This document shows positions 36,474 through 48,394 of a stretch of 64,000 bases of DNA, piece after piece; positions within the stretch are counted from its first letter, which is position 1; each line of letters opens with the position of its first letter. The stretch is from Desulfobacca sp. (GTDB lineage: Bacteria; Desulfobacterota; Desulfobaccia; Desulfobaccales; Desulfobaccaceae). Made by a program: the position numbers and the translations under genes. The notes under the pieces were generated by a model that was not told the origin of the DNA, made no database searches, and saw only the letters and a list, made by a program, of their open reading frames with translations. Location of the stretch: the NCBI GenBank assembly GCA_020725545.1, contig DYEV01000034.1, positions 62,001-126,000 of the forward strand, written 5' to 3'.

Positions 36474-36995
36474 ATGCAGCCGGTCCTGAAGCCCATTATC
36501 ACCCATGACCAGATTCAGTCCCGTATCCGGGAATTGGCCGCTGACATCAACCGGGATTATGCCGGACAACCCCTTATCATCGTGGGCGTCCTCAAAGGCG
36601 TCTTCATCTTTCTAGCCGACCTCATCCGCCTCTTGGAAATGCCGGTCCGGGTCGACTTTGTCCGGCTGCGAAGTTATGGAGCCAGTGACACTTCTTCCGG
36701 CAAGGTGGAAATTACCAAGGACCTGGAAATACCCATCAGCGGTGAACACGTCCTCATTATTGAAGATATCATCGACAGCGGCCTGACGCTGCGATACCTA
36801 CTCAACCATCTCCAGCAGCAGCAACCCAAAAGCCTGAAAATCTGCTGCCTGACCGATAAACCGGAACGACGAACTTTAGACGTCCCCATTGATTATGTGG
36901 GGTTTCACGTGCCCAAAGGGTTTCTGGTCGGCTACGGCCTGGATTACGCCGAAAATTACCGGCAACTGCCCGATATCTGCGAACTGGAACTTTAA
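36474..36995 (+). CDS. hpt: Hypoxanthine phosphoribosyltransferase
   Basis: A 173-residue purine salvage enzyme that converts hypoxanthine or guanine with PRPP to IMP or GMP. The PRPP loop is VLIIEDIIDSGLTL, preceded by DFVRLRSYG and followed by the purine-contact DYVGFHVPKGFLVGYGLDYAE. Normal family length. A good promoter lies upstream, and a small membrane-protein gene follows 8 bases later. Confidence 0.95.
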   Translation: MQPVLKPIITHDQIQSRIRELAADINRDYAGQPLIIVGVLKGVFIFLADLIRLLEMPVRVDFVRLRSYGASDTSSGKVEITKDLEIPISGEHVLIIEDIIDSGLTLRYLLNHLQQQQPKSLKICCLTDKPERRTLDVPIDYVGFHVPKGFLVGYGLDYAENYRQLPDICELEL

Positions 36996-37003
36996 GCGAG
37001 CCT

Positions 37004-37216
37004 ATGCAACTTCTTGGCCTGCCCTGCAATTATATTCTCCTGGCCATTGGCGCCGCCGTGGTCTGGCTCCTCTTGCGGGAGTTCAACTGTTGGTATTGGA
37101 AGATCAATGAACGCCTGTCCCTCCTGGAGGAGATCGTCACGCGCCTGGAACGCCTGGAACAGGAGCGGCAACCACCATCCGAACGGCAAACCTTTCCGGA
37201 AATCACCATCGACTAA
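37004..37216 (+). CDS. Small membrane protein with coiled-coil tail
   Basis: A 70-residue unknown. One hydrophobic helix (about residues 9-25) is followed by a heptad-like charged helix (INERLSLLEEIVTRLERLEQE). It lies 8 bases after hpt on the same strand and is likely cotranscribed. No recognised family. Confidence 0.6.
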   Translation: MQLLGLPCNYILLAIGAAVVWLLLREFNCWYWKINERLSLLEEIVTRLERLEQERQPPSERQTFPEITID

Positions 37217-37367
37217 CAGGCTGTTGCCTAATACCCCATGGTCTGCCGCTAAAAACTTTTTCGACCTTTTGGCACCGTCCAAACGCCCCGTTCGGGTGGG
37301 GGGAGGGGAAGTTGGGGCCTGGACCCCGTGGCCCCTCCCTGCAAAGCACCTTTGCCACGCCGGGAAA

Positions 37368-38249
37368 TTACTCCCGGCTGTTCATGTGCTCCAACACCTT
37401 GTAGACCGCGGCAAAGTCCTCATCGCCCAAGCGGAAGCCGACCCCGGCCCGGAAAAGCTGCAGGACGGCGTGGGCCGCCGGCACCGGCGCACCGCTGTCA
37501 TAGGCCGTGTCAATGATGAACTTCAGGTCTTTGGTCATGTGCTTCAGGGGGAAATTGGGCGGATAGTCGGCCGTGAGCAGCATTTCTTTCTTCATCTGAA
37601 AAAGGCCGCAGTTCATGGCGCCGGCGGCAATCACCTCCAGCAGGGCCTCCGGCGCCAGGCCGTTTTTTTGAGCAAAATTCAGAGATTCTGCCAGCCCCGT
37701 CATCATCACCCCCAGGAGCAGGTTGATGGCCATCTTCATCATAGATCCCTGCCCCACTGGCCCGCAATAGACCACCTTCTGGCCCAGCACCTGGAAAATC
37801 GGCGCCAAGGCGGCGATTTTATCTCGATCCCCGCCGGCCAGGATGACCAGTTTCCCTTCTTCCGCCGGTTTCTTGGTCCCCGAGACCGGGGCATCAATGA
37901 AGGTCACTTCTAAGGGGGCCAACTCCTCGGCCAGGTTCAGGGTATAGCGGGGCGGCACCGAACTCATGTTGATAAAAGTTTTGGCGGCCGAGAAACCGCC
38001 GGCCGCCCCCTGCTCCCCCCATAACAGGGCATCCAGGGCCTCCGGGCCGGTGACCATGGCAAGGAGAATATCCGTCTCCTCCGCCAGACTTAAGGGAGTG
38101 GCCGCCAGTCTGGCCCCAGCCGCTACCAAAGCCGCCGCTTTCTCCGGCGTCCGGTTGTAAACCGTCACCGGCAAACCGGCTTTGACCAGATTGCCGGCCA
38201 TCGCCGCTCCCATGATCCCCAAACCCAAAAAACCGATTTTCGGTTGCAT
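37368..38249 (-). CDS. Beta-hydroxyacid dehydrogenase (3-hydroxyisobutyrate dehydrogenase family)
   Basis: A 293-residue NAD(P)-dependent oxidoreductase. N-terminal Rossmann loop GFLGLGIMGAAMAGNL; the substrate motif DAPVSGTKKPAEEGKLVILAGG and the catalytic Lys in GQGSMMKMAINLLL are typical of the 3-hydroxyisobutyrate/succinic semialdehyde (glyoxylate) reductase group. YNRTPEK after the second strand has an Arg that would favour NADPH. Exact substrate not decidable. Confidence 0.92.
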   Translation of the reverse strand: MQPKIGFLGLGIMGAAMAGNLVKAGLPVTVYNRTPEKAAALVAAGARLAATPLSLAEETDILLAMVTGPEALDALLWGEQGAAGGFSAAKTFINMSSVPPRYTLNLAEELAPLEVTFIDAPVSGTKKPAEEGKLVILAGGDRDKIAALAPIFQVLGQKVVYCGPVGQGSMMKMAINLLLGVMMTGLAESLNFAQKNGLAPEALLEVIAAGAMNCGLFQMKKEMLLTADYPPNFPLKHMTKDLKFIIDTAYDSGAPVPAAHAVLQLFRAGVGFRLGDEDFAAVYKVLEHMNSRE

Positions 38250-38501
38250 ACCTGCATCCCCTCTTCTCTTGATGTGCCTTCAGTAAGAATTGTGTCAGAT
38301 GTTTAGCTTAGGTGTCAGGCTCTTGTTCACCAGGCAGATTTCTGGTATTATAACAAAAAGCTCAAGAACCCTGATACTCCTTTTCCCGCGATCATACCTC
38401 CAGTCCAAATTTCTTGAAGGCTTTTGCAATCGCCGCAGTTGGCAAGGTTTGTTAGGCCAGAACTTCTTGGTAATCCGTAGGCACCATTTTCGGGAGGGTT
38501 T

Positions 38502-38789
38502 ATGCCACCGCCCCAGCATGCTGACCCGGAATTGACCCTGACAGCCATCGCCCACATACTGGAGATCGAGGCCGACACCGTCCTCCACTGGACCCTCGCC
38601 GGGCGCCTGCACGTCCAGCGACAAGGGGGCAAGACACTCATTCAGGTGGATGCCGCCTGCACCTTTGCCAATCCTCACCCTGACCAGATTCTCATCATAA
38701 TCAAACCAAGCAGCGCCCCCAAGAGCCAGCCGCCCCCATCCAGTTCTGGTCCCCGCTCCGGCCAGAGGGATCCCTACCGGGGACCCTAA
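38502..38789 (+). CDS. Small helix-turn-helix (excisionase-like) protein
   Basis: A 95-residue protein. LTLTAIAHILEIEADTVLHW and TLAGRLHVQRQGGKTLIQVDAA match the MerR/excisionase-type helix-turn-helix layout: TxxxAxxLxVxxxTVxxWxxxGxLxxxxxGxxxxI. The C-terminal third is Pro/Ser-rich and disordered. GGGAGGG precedes the ATG. It lies just before tRNA and integrase relics, so it could be a leftover excisionase or a regulator. Confidence 0.6.
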   Translation: MPPPQHADPELTLTAIAHILEIEADTVLHWTLAGRLHVQRQGGKTLIQVDAACTFANPHPDQILIIIKPSSAPKSQPPPSSSGPRSGQRDPYRGP

Positions 38790-39006
38790 ACGCATCTCGA
38801 GGGGCTGGCCCAGCCCTGGAAATTTTGCCCAGGTCCAACCTCCTGCCTTCTGGACCGGAACCTGGGAAGCGCCTGCGGCAATGCGGGGTGGGAGCCGACC
38901 ATGGTCCCGGGGAGCAGAGCAAAGAAAGCAAATCCCCATTCTGCACCCGCATGGGCAGTGGCAGGCTGGGGATTGACTGGACTTCTTGCTATCTTATTTG
39001 TTGTAA

Positions 39007-39054
39007 TGGTGCCGAAGGTGGGATTTGAACCCGCACGGCCACCTCCATAATCAT
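39007..39054 (-). pseudogene. Orphan 3' end of a tRNA-Leu (attachment-site relic)
   Basis: On the minus strand, GTGGCCGTGCGGGTTCAAATCC and then CACCTTCGGCACCA form the variable arm, T-arm and 3' acceptor strand with CCA of a Leu-type tRNA. No anticodon arm or 5' half is present upstream, and the T-stem has one mismatch. It does not match the intact tRNA-Leu at 46204. A displaced tRNA 3' end is the usual scar of integrase insertion. Confidence 0.7.
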
Positions 39055-39751
39055 TTTCAGCTTAACTAGTTATCTTTGGTTCTCATCCTTCTGGGGAAGG
39101 ATGAGGGACTCATTATCCTCTCCCCAAACCATTTTTAAAGTATTTACCAGAAGTTTGGCGTAACGTGAAGTACTTTTCTCAGTTGTGTAAGTCGAGCTCG
39201 GCAAGTAGAGCTCGGCATACAGGGCTATAGTTTTTTCCAATGACTAAGGTACATTCGTCAACGCCGGGCGAGGAGGTTGTGCCAGCCGCCGGCCGGGCCA
39301 AAGGGCTTCAGCCAGCCGGCACCAAGTGTCTGCAAGGCAGGCCGAAGGCGCCGTCGGGGAACCAACAACCTCCCCGGCCAAGGCTGGCCCTAAAAGCTAC
39401 CACACCCTTTCCCAACGGCATCAGGGGGGGTCAATTTTCGCTGACAAAAAACGTCAATTTGGGTTGACGATCTTCACCTATCTCTTTGAGTATTTTTGAT
39501 ATTCCCAGGTCTTGTCCGGGATCTCCAGGTCCCCAGGTTCATTAGGATCCGCCGCGGCCCCCGGGGGAGGCGCACCGACTCGATGGGCTGCTGTCAATAT
39601 AATATATTTGTGAAAATGGCATCTACGAACAATTGTTCATTAAAAAGGCGCGGTTTGGTAAACTTGGGCTAGTTCTCAAAAGGGCAAATCTCAATGGCGA
39701 TCAGGGGCCAGTTTTCAGTGTAGATCTTCAGTTTTGGACCAGCGGGGGCCC
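39055..39751. other. Gene-poor stretch between tRNA relic and integrase relic
   Basis: About 700 bases without a convincing gene. A perfect 10-bp hairpin (CTCATCCTTC 39082-39091, GAAGGATGAG 39096-39105) is present; several short frames look random. It probably represents remnants of an excised or eroded element. Confidence 0.45.
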
Positions 39752-39898
39752 CGACTCGGTGATCTCCAACGGATCTGGGGGCAGGAGAACCGCAAGACCA
39801 CGGAGATTTATCTCCATAGTATTGGTGATGACCAACGTGAGGCCATAACGCTCCTGGCAGAAATCCCCAGGGAAAATTTTCACCCAAGTCTTACCTAG
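39752..39898 (+). pseudogene. Tyrosine recombinase (integrase), C-terminal relic
   Basis: One frame reads RLGDLQRIWGQENRKTTEIYLHSIG and DDQREAITLLAE before a TAG at 39896-39898. This is the end of a tyrosine recombinase: the usual LGHENxxTTxxYLH block with the catalytic Tyr and H altered to WGQ. No upstream catalytic domain is found in this frame. It lies just before tRNA-Asp and after a tRNA-Leu scar, the common place for an integrase of a tRNA-targeted island. Confidence 0.72.
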
Positions 39899-39909
39899 AA
39901 AAATAATTA

Positions 39910-39934
39910 GGGGTTAGCTTATCTTGCTAACCCC
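39910..39934 (-). terminator. Terminator of the tRNA-Val/tRNA-Asp transcript
   Basis: A perfect 9-bp stem (GGGGTTAGC 39910-39918, GCTAACCCC 39926-39934) with a 7-base loop. On the minus strand it is followed by TAATTATTTTT. It lies just downstream of tRNA-Asp. Confidence 0.82.
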
Positions 39935-39944
39935 TTAATATTTC

Positions 39945-40021
<77 letters not shown>

Positions 40022-40044
40022 GCTTGGGTTTATCGTGTTTTGGC

Positions 40045-40120
40045 TGGTAGGCGGAACAGGGCTCGAACCTGTGACCCCCGGCTTGTAAGGCCGATGCTCT
40101 CCCAGCTGAGCTATCCGCCC
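40045..40120 (-). tRNA. tRNA-Val (TAC)
   Basis: 76 nt with encoded CCA. The acceptor GGGCGGA pairs with TCCGCCT; anticodon loop CTTACAA with TAC; T-loop TTCGAGC. It is immediately downstream of lon on the same strand and upstream of tRNA-Asp. Confidence 0.97.
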
Positions 40121-40205
40121 ACGCCCAAGCAAGCTGTTATGGTATATCAAACCCCTTTAGGTCTTGTCAATATTTGCAGCCGAAAAATTCCCCGCTGCGG
40201 TCCAG

Positions 40206-42674
<2,469 letters not shown>

Positions 42675-42699
42675 CTGCAGTTCATATCCTCACGGCCCT

Positions 42700-43953
42700 T
42701 CAGGCGCTTTCGGCCTGGGGCTCAAAAACCAATATGGGCTTCTCAAATTTGAGGATTACTTCCTCATTGACCAGACATTCCCGGACATTTTTCAAAGAGG
42801 GGATGTCATACATGATATCCAGCATGGCCTGTTCCAGAATGGCCCGCAGACCTCTGGCCCCCGAACGGCGTTTCAAGGCCTCTTTGGCAATGGCGCCCAG
42901 GGCGCCTTCGCTGAAGTGGAGGTGGACCCCTTCCATCTCAAAGAGCTTCTGGTATTGTTTGACCAAGGCGTTCCGGGGTTCTTTAAGGATGCGGACCAGG
43001 GCCTCTTCATCCAATTCCTCCAGGGTGGCGATCACCGGCAGCCGCCCCACGAACTCGGGGATGAGACCGAACTTCAGAAGGTCCTGAGGCTGGACCTTGG
43101 TGAGGGTCTTGCCCTGGCGGCGCTGCACTCGGCTCTGCACGTCGGCCACAAACCCCATGGTCTTCCTACCGATCCGGGTATTAATAATATCATCCAGACC
43201 GTTGAAGGCGCCGCCGCAGATAAAGAGGATGTTGGTGGTATCCACCTTGACGAATTCCTGTTGGGGATGCTTGCGCCCCCCTTTGGGCGGCACTGAGGCC
43301 ATGGTGCCTTCGATAATCTTGAGCAGGGCCTGCTGCACCCCTTCACCGGACACGTCCCGAGTAATGGACGGACTGTCGCTCTTGCGGGCAATTTTATCGA
43401 TCTCGTCGATATAAACAATGCCCCGGCTGGCCTTTTCAATGTCATAGTCGGCCACCTGCAAGAGGTTCAAGATGATGTTCTCCACGTCTTCGCCCACATA
43501 CCCGGCCTCGGTCAGAGTCGTGGCGTCGGCAATGGTAAAGGGTACATTCAAGATTTTGGCTAAGGTCTGGGCTAATAAGGTTTTGCCGGAACCCGTGGGG
43601 CCGATCAACAGGATATTGCTCTTCTGCAATTCGACCCCATCCATTTCCACCCGGGAATTGATGCGTTTGTAATGATTGTAGACTGCTACGGAAAGTATCT
43701 TTTTGGCACGTTCCTGGCCGATGACGTATTCGTCGATCTTACTTTTGATCTCCGCCGGCTCGGGAATGGACAGACGAGCGCTCTTGATCTCCTCTTTTTC
43801 GTTCTCCTCGGCGATGATGTCGTTGCAAAGCTCGATGCACTCATCGCAGATATAGACACTGGGACCGGCAATCAGCTTCTTCACTTCACTTTGGCTCTTG
43901 CCGCAAAAAGAACAGAGCAGGTCTGAACCCTTGTCACTGCCACGTTTGCTCAT
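42700..43953 (-). CDS. clpX: ATP-dependent Clp protease ATP-binding subunit ClpX
   Basis: A 417-residue AAA+ unfoldase that feeds substrates, including tmRNA-tagged proteins, to ClpP. A C4 zinc finger (CSFC...CDEC) at about residues 15-40 recognises substrates. Walker A is GPTGSGKT, Walker [11 protein letters not shown]; the pore loop is in GYVGED. It lies downstream of clpP with a 217-base gap that carries a strong hairpin. Confidence 0.97.
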   Translation of the reverse strand: MSKRGSDKGSDLLCSFCGKSQSEVKKLIAGPSVYICDECIELCNDIIAEENEKEEIKSARLSIPEPAEIKSKIDEYVIGQERAKKILSVAVYNHYKRINSRVEMDGVELQKSNILLIGPTGSGKTLLAQTLAKILNVPFTIADATTLTEAGYVGEDVENIILNLLQVADYDIEKASRGIVYIDEIDKIARKSDSPSITRDVSGEGVQQALLKIIEGTMASVPPKGGRKHPQQEFVKVDTTNILFICGGAFNGLDDIINTRIGRKTMGFVADVQSRVQRRQGKTLTKVQPQDLLKFGLIPEFVGRLPVIATLEELDEEALVRILKEPRNALVKQYQKLFEMEGVHLHFSEGALGAIAKEALKRRSGARGLRAILEQAMLDIMYDIPSLKNVRECLVNEEVILKFEKPILVFEPQAESA

Positions 43954-43965
43954 AAAAAATCCTCC

Positions 43966-44003
43966 CCAAACGCCGGGAGGCGGAACCGCCCACGGGCGTT
44001 TGG
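43966..44003 (-). other. Strong hairpin in the clpX leader
   Basis: CCAAACGCC (43966-43974) pairs with GGCGTTTGG (43995-44003), with a nested GGCGG/CCGCC stem. No T-run follows. It is 12 bases before the clpX start and may adjust clpX expression relative to tig-clpP or stabilise the mRNA. Confidence 0.5.
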
Positions 44004-44170
44004 TCGCTTAGGTATTGCCAGGGGCATGCCCCCGTAATTCTTACTTCGTCTCAAATTGCAATTATCTTTATTGCCCCGACCAGATACGCCTGGCCGGGTG
44101 TTTCCCGGGCAAACGTATTGATAAGCCTGAGTCTTGTTCAAAGGTAGCCTCTATAACAGGCCAGTGTGCC

Positions 44171-44809
44171 TTAGGCCTCGGCGCCCGGCGGCTCCAAGCC
44201 GCTCAGATGGCCTTCCCGCTGCTTCAGCGGCCGGCTGCTGATCACTTCATCCACTAAGCCGTATTCCTTGGCCTGCAGCCCGGACATGTAAAAATCCCGT
44301 TCCGTGTCCCGATTAATCCGGTCTATGGGTTGGCCGGTATGCCGGGCCAGGACTTCGTTAAGTTCCTCCCGCAGCCGCAGGATCTCCCGGGCCTGAATCT
44401 CCACATCGGTGGCCTGCCCTTGGAAACCGCCCAACGGCTGGTGGATCAGGATGCGGGCGTGCGGCAGGGCAAACCGCTTGCCCTTGGCCCCCGCCGCCAA
44501 CAACAGGGCCGCCATGCTGGCCCCCTGGCCCATGCACAGGGTGGACACCGGCGGCTTGATATACTGCATGGTATCGTAGATGGCCATACCGGCCGTAACC
44601 AAGCCGCCTGGCGAGTTGATGTAAAAATGAATATCTTTATCCGGGTCTTCCGACTCCAGGAATAACAATTGTGCAATGACAAGATTGGCAACATCGTCAT
44701 TAATGGCGGAACCCAAAAAAATAATCCGATCTTTCAAGAGGCGGGAGAAGATGTCATAAGCCCGTTCTCCCCGACTGCTCTGTTCCACCACGATGGGTAT
44801 CAAGGTCAT
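44171..44809 (-). CDS. clpP: ATP-dependent Clp protease proteolytic subunit
   Basis: A 212-residue serine peptidase forming the ClpP barrel. The catalytic Ser is in [11 protein letters not shown], the His in [11 protein letters not shown], and the Asp in [12 protein letters not shown]. The start ATG shares ATGA with the tig stop, so the two are translationally coupled. The C-terminal tail is longer than average with Pro/Gly residues. Confidence 0.97.
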   Translation of the reverse strand: MTLIPIVVEQSSRGERAYDIFSRLLKDRIIFLGSAINDDVANLVIAQLLFLESEDPDKDIHFYINSPGGLVTAGMAIYDTMQYIKPPVSTLCMGQGASMAALLLAAGAKGKRFALPHARILIHQPLGGFQGQATDVEIQAREILRLREELNEVLARHTGQPIDRINRDTERDFYMSGLQAKEYGLVDEVISSRPLKQREGHLSGLEPPGAEA

Positions 44810-46137
44810 GATGCGATATCCTCTGCCTGTTTCTCCCCAGCCTCGGCCGGGACGCTGGTGGCTTTCTCAATGAGAAATTCCAAGGTTTTTTCAGCTCGGA
44901 TCTGACTCTTAAAATCAGCTACCATCTGGCGCTGCTCGTAAACTTTTTTCACCATTTCCGGGGTGTCACCCACTTGCGCGGCGATGCGCTGGTAGCCGGC
45001 GGTCACATCGTCCTCGCTAACGGTTATGCCTTCCTGGTCGGCAATCTGCTCCAAGATGAGATTGACCCGGGTCTGTTTTTCAGCCTGATCCTTGACCTTC
45101 TCCAACAAACTTTCGGGATTGAGCCCAGAAATATTCAGACCCCGGGATTGCAGGAGATTCAACTGCTGCCGCACCATGGCCTCCTGTTCCTGGCGTACCA
45201 GAGAAGGCGGCACCTCCACCGGATTATGTTCCACGATCTGATCTATGACCTGCTGGCGCATTTTTTCATAGTTGGCTTTTTCCTGGCGCTGCTCCAGATC
45301 CCGGCGCACAGCCTCTCTCAAGTCTGCCAAGGTCTGAAAATCGGGCGAAAAGGATTGGGCCAGGGCATCATCCAGCTCTGGCACCCGGAGCTCTTTGATA
45401 TCCAGAATCTCAACCTGGAATTCCACGGTCTTGCCAGCGATGGCCGGGTTGACAAAATCAGCCGGGACATCCATCACAAACGAAGTTGTGGCTCCCTTGG
45501 CCAGCCCCACCAGCCGCTGTTCAAAATCTGCGGGCAGTTTGCCAGAACCTACCTCCACGTAGGCATTGTCACTGCCGCCACCTTCTATGGGCTCACCGTT
45601 TTCCAAAGCCTGATACCTGAGGACCACAAAATCCTTTTCCTGGACCAGGCGGTCTACCTCGATGGGCTCTAACGTGGCCCGGTACTGTCGCAGCTCCTCC
45701 AGCCGTTGGTCCACCATGGCCTCAGTGACTTCCACCGGCGTGCTGGTCACGGTCAGATTGAGATAGTCCTTGGCAGTAAATTCCGGGGCAACCTCCACCT
45801 CCACACTATAACTGAAGGCATCGCCCTCTACCAGCGGCGGTAGGGCGTTGGGCATCTTTACCGTGACCGGCTGCAGCTTGACTTCGTCCAAAGCCTCATT
45901 CAATGACTGCCGGAATAACTCCTGGGAAACCTGTTCTTCGATCTCTTTGCCGAAGTAGCGTTTCAGAATGGTGCGGGGCACCTTGCCCGGGCGAAACCCT
46001 TTGATTTTAGCCTTCTTGCCCCACTGTCGATAAGCCTGCTCCATCTGGGCGGCCACATTCTCAGGCGGCACGGCCACGGATAACTTGCATTCAACGGGGC
46101 TTAACTCTTCAACTTTAACTTCCATGCGGAACACCAT
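44806..46137 (-). CDS. tig: Trigger factor
   Basis: A 443-residue ribosome-associated chaperone and prolyl isomerase. The N-terminal ribosome-binding signature is [17 protein letters not shown] (about residues 48-64). The middle FKBP-like domain begins near [14 protein letters not shown], and the long helical C-terminal domain follows. It is the first gene of the tig-clpP-clpX-lon operon. Confidence 0.96.
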   Translation of the reverse strand: MVFRMEVKVEELSPVECKLSVAVPPENVAAQMEQAYRQWGKKAKIKGFRPGKVPRTILKRYFGKEIEEQVSQELFRQSLNEALDEVKLQPVTVKMPNALPPLVEGDAFSYSVEVEVAPEFTAKDYLNLTVTSTPVEVTEAMVDQRLEELRQYRATLEPIEVDRLVQEKDFVVLRYQALENGEPIEGGGSDNAYVEVGSGKLPADFEQRLVGLAKGATTSFVMDVPADFVNPAIAGKTVEFQVEILDIKELRVPELDDALAQSFSPDFQTLADLREAVRRDLEQRQEKANYEKMRQQVIDQIVEHNPVEVPPSLVRQEQEAMVRQQLNLLQSRGLNISGLNPESLLEKVKDQAEKQTRVNLILEQIADQEGITVSEDDVTAGYQRIAAQVGDTPEMVKKVYEQRQMVADFKSQIRAEKTLEFLIEKATSVPAEAGEKQAEDIAS

Positions 46138-46203
46138 GCGAAATTGAATTTTTGTGCCAGATCAGATGTCAGCCGCGGTGCTCCCGACCTGTTTAAAAAT
46201 ATC

Positions 46204-46287
46204 TGGTGCGAGAGGGGGGACTCGAACCCCCACGGTCGCCCGCTGGATCCTAAGTCCAGTGCGTCTGCCAGATTCCGCCACTCTCGC
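46204..46287 (-). tRNA. tRNA-Leu (TAG)
   Basis: 84 nt with encoded CCA and a long variable arm, as class II Leu tRNAs have. The acceptor GCGAGAG pairs with CTCTCGC; anticodon loop CTTAGGA gives TAG; T-loop TTCGAGT. It lies upstream of tig on the same strand. Confidence 0.97.
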
Positions 46288-46824
46288 CAGCTAAAAGAAC
46301 TTTAATGGCTCTGGGAGCTCTTGTCAATCAGCCTGATTCTGACCCGAATCTATTTCTAATGTATACGCAATGATCCTTCAAGTCAAGGTAACTGCTGTAG
46401 AATCATGACCAGCGCCCGATCGGCGCACCTCTGGTCCGATTGGCAGAGCACCGGTTCTTGCGACCAATTGGCAATCCCCCAAAAAATGCCAAGGAAATCA
46501 TTGCCGACCAGGACTTCGGGATTAATATTTTCTTTACAAATTAAGATTAAAAGAATGCCCCTTGCTTTCCTGCTTTGTGCTATTATGAAAGGAGACGCCG
46601 ACCGCCAACGTTCGTCCCTGGGCGTTGTCCAGCGCCCACCAAGCAAGACCTGAGAATCATGTCACGGGAAAGGAACGCTTCTTTTCCCCCCATGGCACCA
46701 GTCGGGCTGTGGTCCGTCTCTCCGTACGCTCTGAACCCCGGATCCTCCCCGGGTCTAGGCATTGCACTGTCATCATCTGATGGGGTGTTTCTAAGTAACC
46801 GCCTTAACCAAAAAGGAGAGCGTT
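46288..46824. other. Region upstream of the FBP aldolase/phosphatase gene
   Basis: About 540 bases with no convincing gene. It has an A/T-rich part around 46520-46555 and a small CCCGG/CCGGG hairpin at about 46738-46755. A minus-strand 87-codon frame (46383-46646) has no recognisable similarity. The downstream gene has a good AAAAAGGAGAG ribosome binding site. Confidence 0.5.
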
Positions 46825-47928
46825 ATGGCCCACACTATCACCCTCAGCGTTATTAAAGCCGATGTGGGCGGCTATGTGGGGCATTGCTCCATGCACGGCG
46901 ATCTCATCGAAGAGGCCACCAATCGCCTGGAGGAGAGCCGCATCAAAGGCTTCCTGGTGGACTTCCATGTCACCGCCTGCGGCGATGACCTGGAACTCAT
47001 CATGACTCATCGTCACGGCCCGGACAACGAGGAAGTCCATCGCCTGGCTTTTGACACTTTCATGGCCTGCACCGATGTGGCCAAGCGCTTGAAATTATAT
47101 GGCGTTGGCCAGGACCTCCTGAGCCACTCCTTTGCCGGCAATATCCGGGGCATGGGGCCCGGCGTCGCCGAAATGGAGTTTGTGGAGCGGGAGGCCGAGC
47201 CCATCGTTATCTTCATGGCCGACAAAACCTCCGCCGGCGCCTGGAATCTGCCGTTGTATAAAATATTCGCCGATCCCTTTAATACCGCCGGCCTGGTCAT
47301 CGCTCCCAGCCTACACGACGGCTTCCGGTTCGAAGTCCTGGACGTCAAGGAACATAAACGGGTCTTTTTCGACGCCCCGGCCGAACTCTATGACCTGCTG
47401 GTCTTTATCGGTGCCCCCGGCCGCTATGTGGTCAAAGCGGTCTATAGCAAAGATGGTGACATCGCCGCGGTCTCGTCCACCGAACGTCTGGCCCTCATCG
47501 CCGGCAAGTATGTGGGCAAAGATGATCCGGTCTGCATCGTCCGCTCCCAAGGCAAGTTTCCCGCGGTCGGCGAGATCCTGGAACCCTTTACCATGCCCCA
47601 TATTGTCGCCGGCTGGATGCGCGGCTCCCACCACGGCCCCCTCATGCCGGTGCCGGTCTTTCAGGCCAACCCCAGCCGCTTCGACGGCCCACCCCGGGTC
47701 ATCTGCCTGGGCTTCCAAATGGCCCATGGCCACCTAGTGGGGCCCTGCGACCTTTTTAATGATCCCAGCTTTAATGAAGCCCGGCGCCTGTGTAATATTA
47801 TCGCCGACCACATGCGCCACCACGGCCCCTTTGAACCCCACCGCCTGCCCCTGGACGAAATGGAATATACGACCCTGCCCGTGGTCATGGCCAAACTCCG
47901 GGATCGTTGGGAAGCCTTGCCGGCCTAA
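46825..47928 (+). CDS. Fructose-1,6-bisphosphate aldolase/phosphatase (class V FBPase)
   Basis: A 367-residue bifunctional enzyme that condenses glyceraldehyde-3-phosphate and DHAP and dephosphorylates the product to fructose-6-phosphate, making gluconeogenesis one-way. It begins TLSVIKADVGGYVGH, with metal-binding Asp and His, and has GDDLELIMTHRHG, FMADKTSAGAWNLPLYKIFADPFNTAGL and GFRFEVLDVKEHK, all typical of the archaeal-type family. Found mainly in archaea and deep or thermophilic bacteria; it implies CO2 fixation or growth on C1/C2 substrates. Confidence 0.93.
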   Translation: MAHTITLSVIKADVGGYVGHCSMHGDLIEEATNRLEESRIKGFLVDFHVTACGDDLELIMTHRHGPDNEEVHRLAFDTFMACTDVAKRLKLYGVGQDLLSHSFAGNIRGMGPGVAEMEFVEREAEPIVIFMADKTSAGAWNLPLYKIFADPFNTAGLVIAPSLHDGFRFEVLDVKEHKRVFFDAPAELYDLLVFIGAPGRYVVKAVYSKDGDIAAVSSTERLALIAGKYVGKDDPVCIVRSQGKFPAVGEILEPFTMPHIVAGWMRGSHHGPLMPVPVFQANPSRFDGPPRVICLGFQMAHGHLVGPCDLFNDPSFNEARRLCNIIADHMRHHGPFEPHRLPLDEMEYTTLPVVMAKLRDRWEALPA

Positions 47929-48174
47929 GTTGTTGTGCCCCCCCATTCTCACCTCCTGCGACCCTGGGAATGGGGGTGCCGGCCGGTTCAGCCCCCCTCA
48001 ATACTCCTCCAGGCTCATGGCGCCACCCTACCCGAACCCGGCCGACAATGACAGCACGGCTGGGACAGATGTCACCCCTTGTCAGTCTAACCCCCCATTG
48101 CGGCCAGTAGCCAAACAAGTCCCAGGAGAAAATTCCAAAAAGTAAAAGGAATTTGTTTTTTCTGTTTCTACCCT
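47929..48174. other. Intergenic region after the FBP aldolase/phosphatase gene
   Basis: No gene seen. Together with the promoter and leader listed next it forms a gap of about 465 bases. Base composition changes from GC-rich to strongly AT-rich near 48120, unlike the neighbouring coding DNA. Confidence 0.5.
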
Positions 48175-48203
48175 TTGACAAAATAATAAACAATAATTAT
48201 AGG
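48175..48203 (+). promoter_or_regulatory. Promoter of the RiPP-like locus
   Basis: A perfect -35 TTGACA (48175-48180), a 17-base spacer and TATAGG (48198-48203). It gives a leader of roughly 180 bases, strongly A/T-rich, before the radical SAM gene. Confidence 0.65.
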
Positions 48204-48210
48204 TAGATAA

Positions 48211-48222
48211 TTACTATAGTAA
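48211..48222. promoter_or_regulatory. Perfect palindrome TTACTATAGTAA
   Basis: A 12-bp perfect palindrome about eight bases downstream of the putative -10, so close to the transcription start. A repressor bound here would block the RiPP-like operon. Confidence 0.45.
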
Positions 48223-48253
48223 ATATTCCTTATGACAAATTATATTAATTTCT

Positions 48254-48269
48254 ATATAGTTAACTATAT
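48254..48269. promoter_or_regulatory. Perfect palindrome ATATAGTTAACTATAT
   Basis: A 16-bp perfect palindrome in the leader of the radical SAM gene, 43 bases from the start of the first palindrome. Both contain an ACTAT/ATAGT element, which suggests two sites for the same regulator. Confidence 0.45.
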
Positions 48270-48394
48270 TTTAATCAATGGTTTAAAACTATCGCATGTG
48301 TGTTAATAATTTCACATCCACTGTTATCAACTTCCTGATGGTACTGCGAGACTGACGATAAATCAATAAAAGTATTATCAGGTTAGGAGCTCTT

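Noticed and set aside
39007-39090. A complete tRNA gene at the Leu-type 3' end
   Set aside because: No 5' acceptor strand (GCCGAAG), D-arm or anticodon arm could be found upstream on the minus strand, and the T-stem has a mismatch.
46383-46646. An 87-codon minus-strand frame upstream of the FBPase gene
   Set aside because: No ribosome binding site, no recognisable motif and a composition unlike neighbouring genes.
48290-48325. A CRP/FNR-like site (TGTG...CACA) in the leader of the radical SAM gene
   Set aside because: The half-sites are too far apart for TGTGA-N6-TCACA and the match is no better than expected in an A/T-rich stretch.
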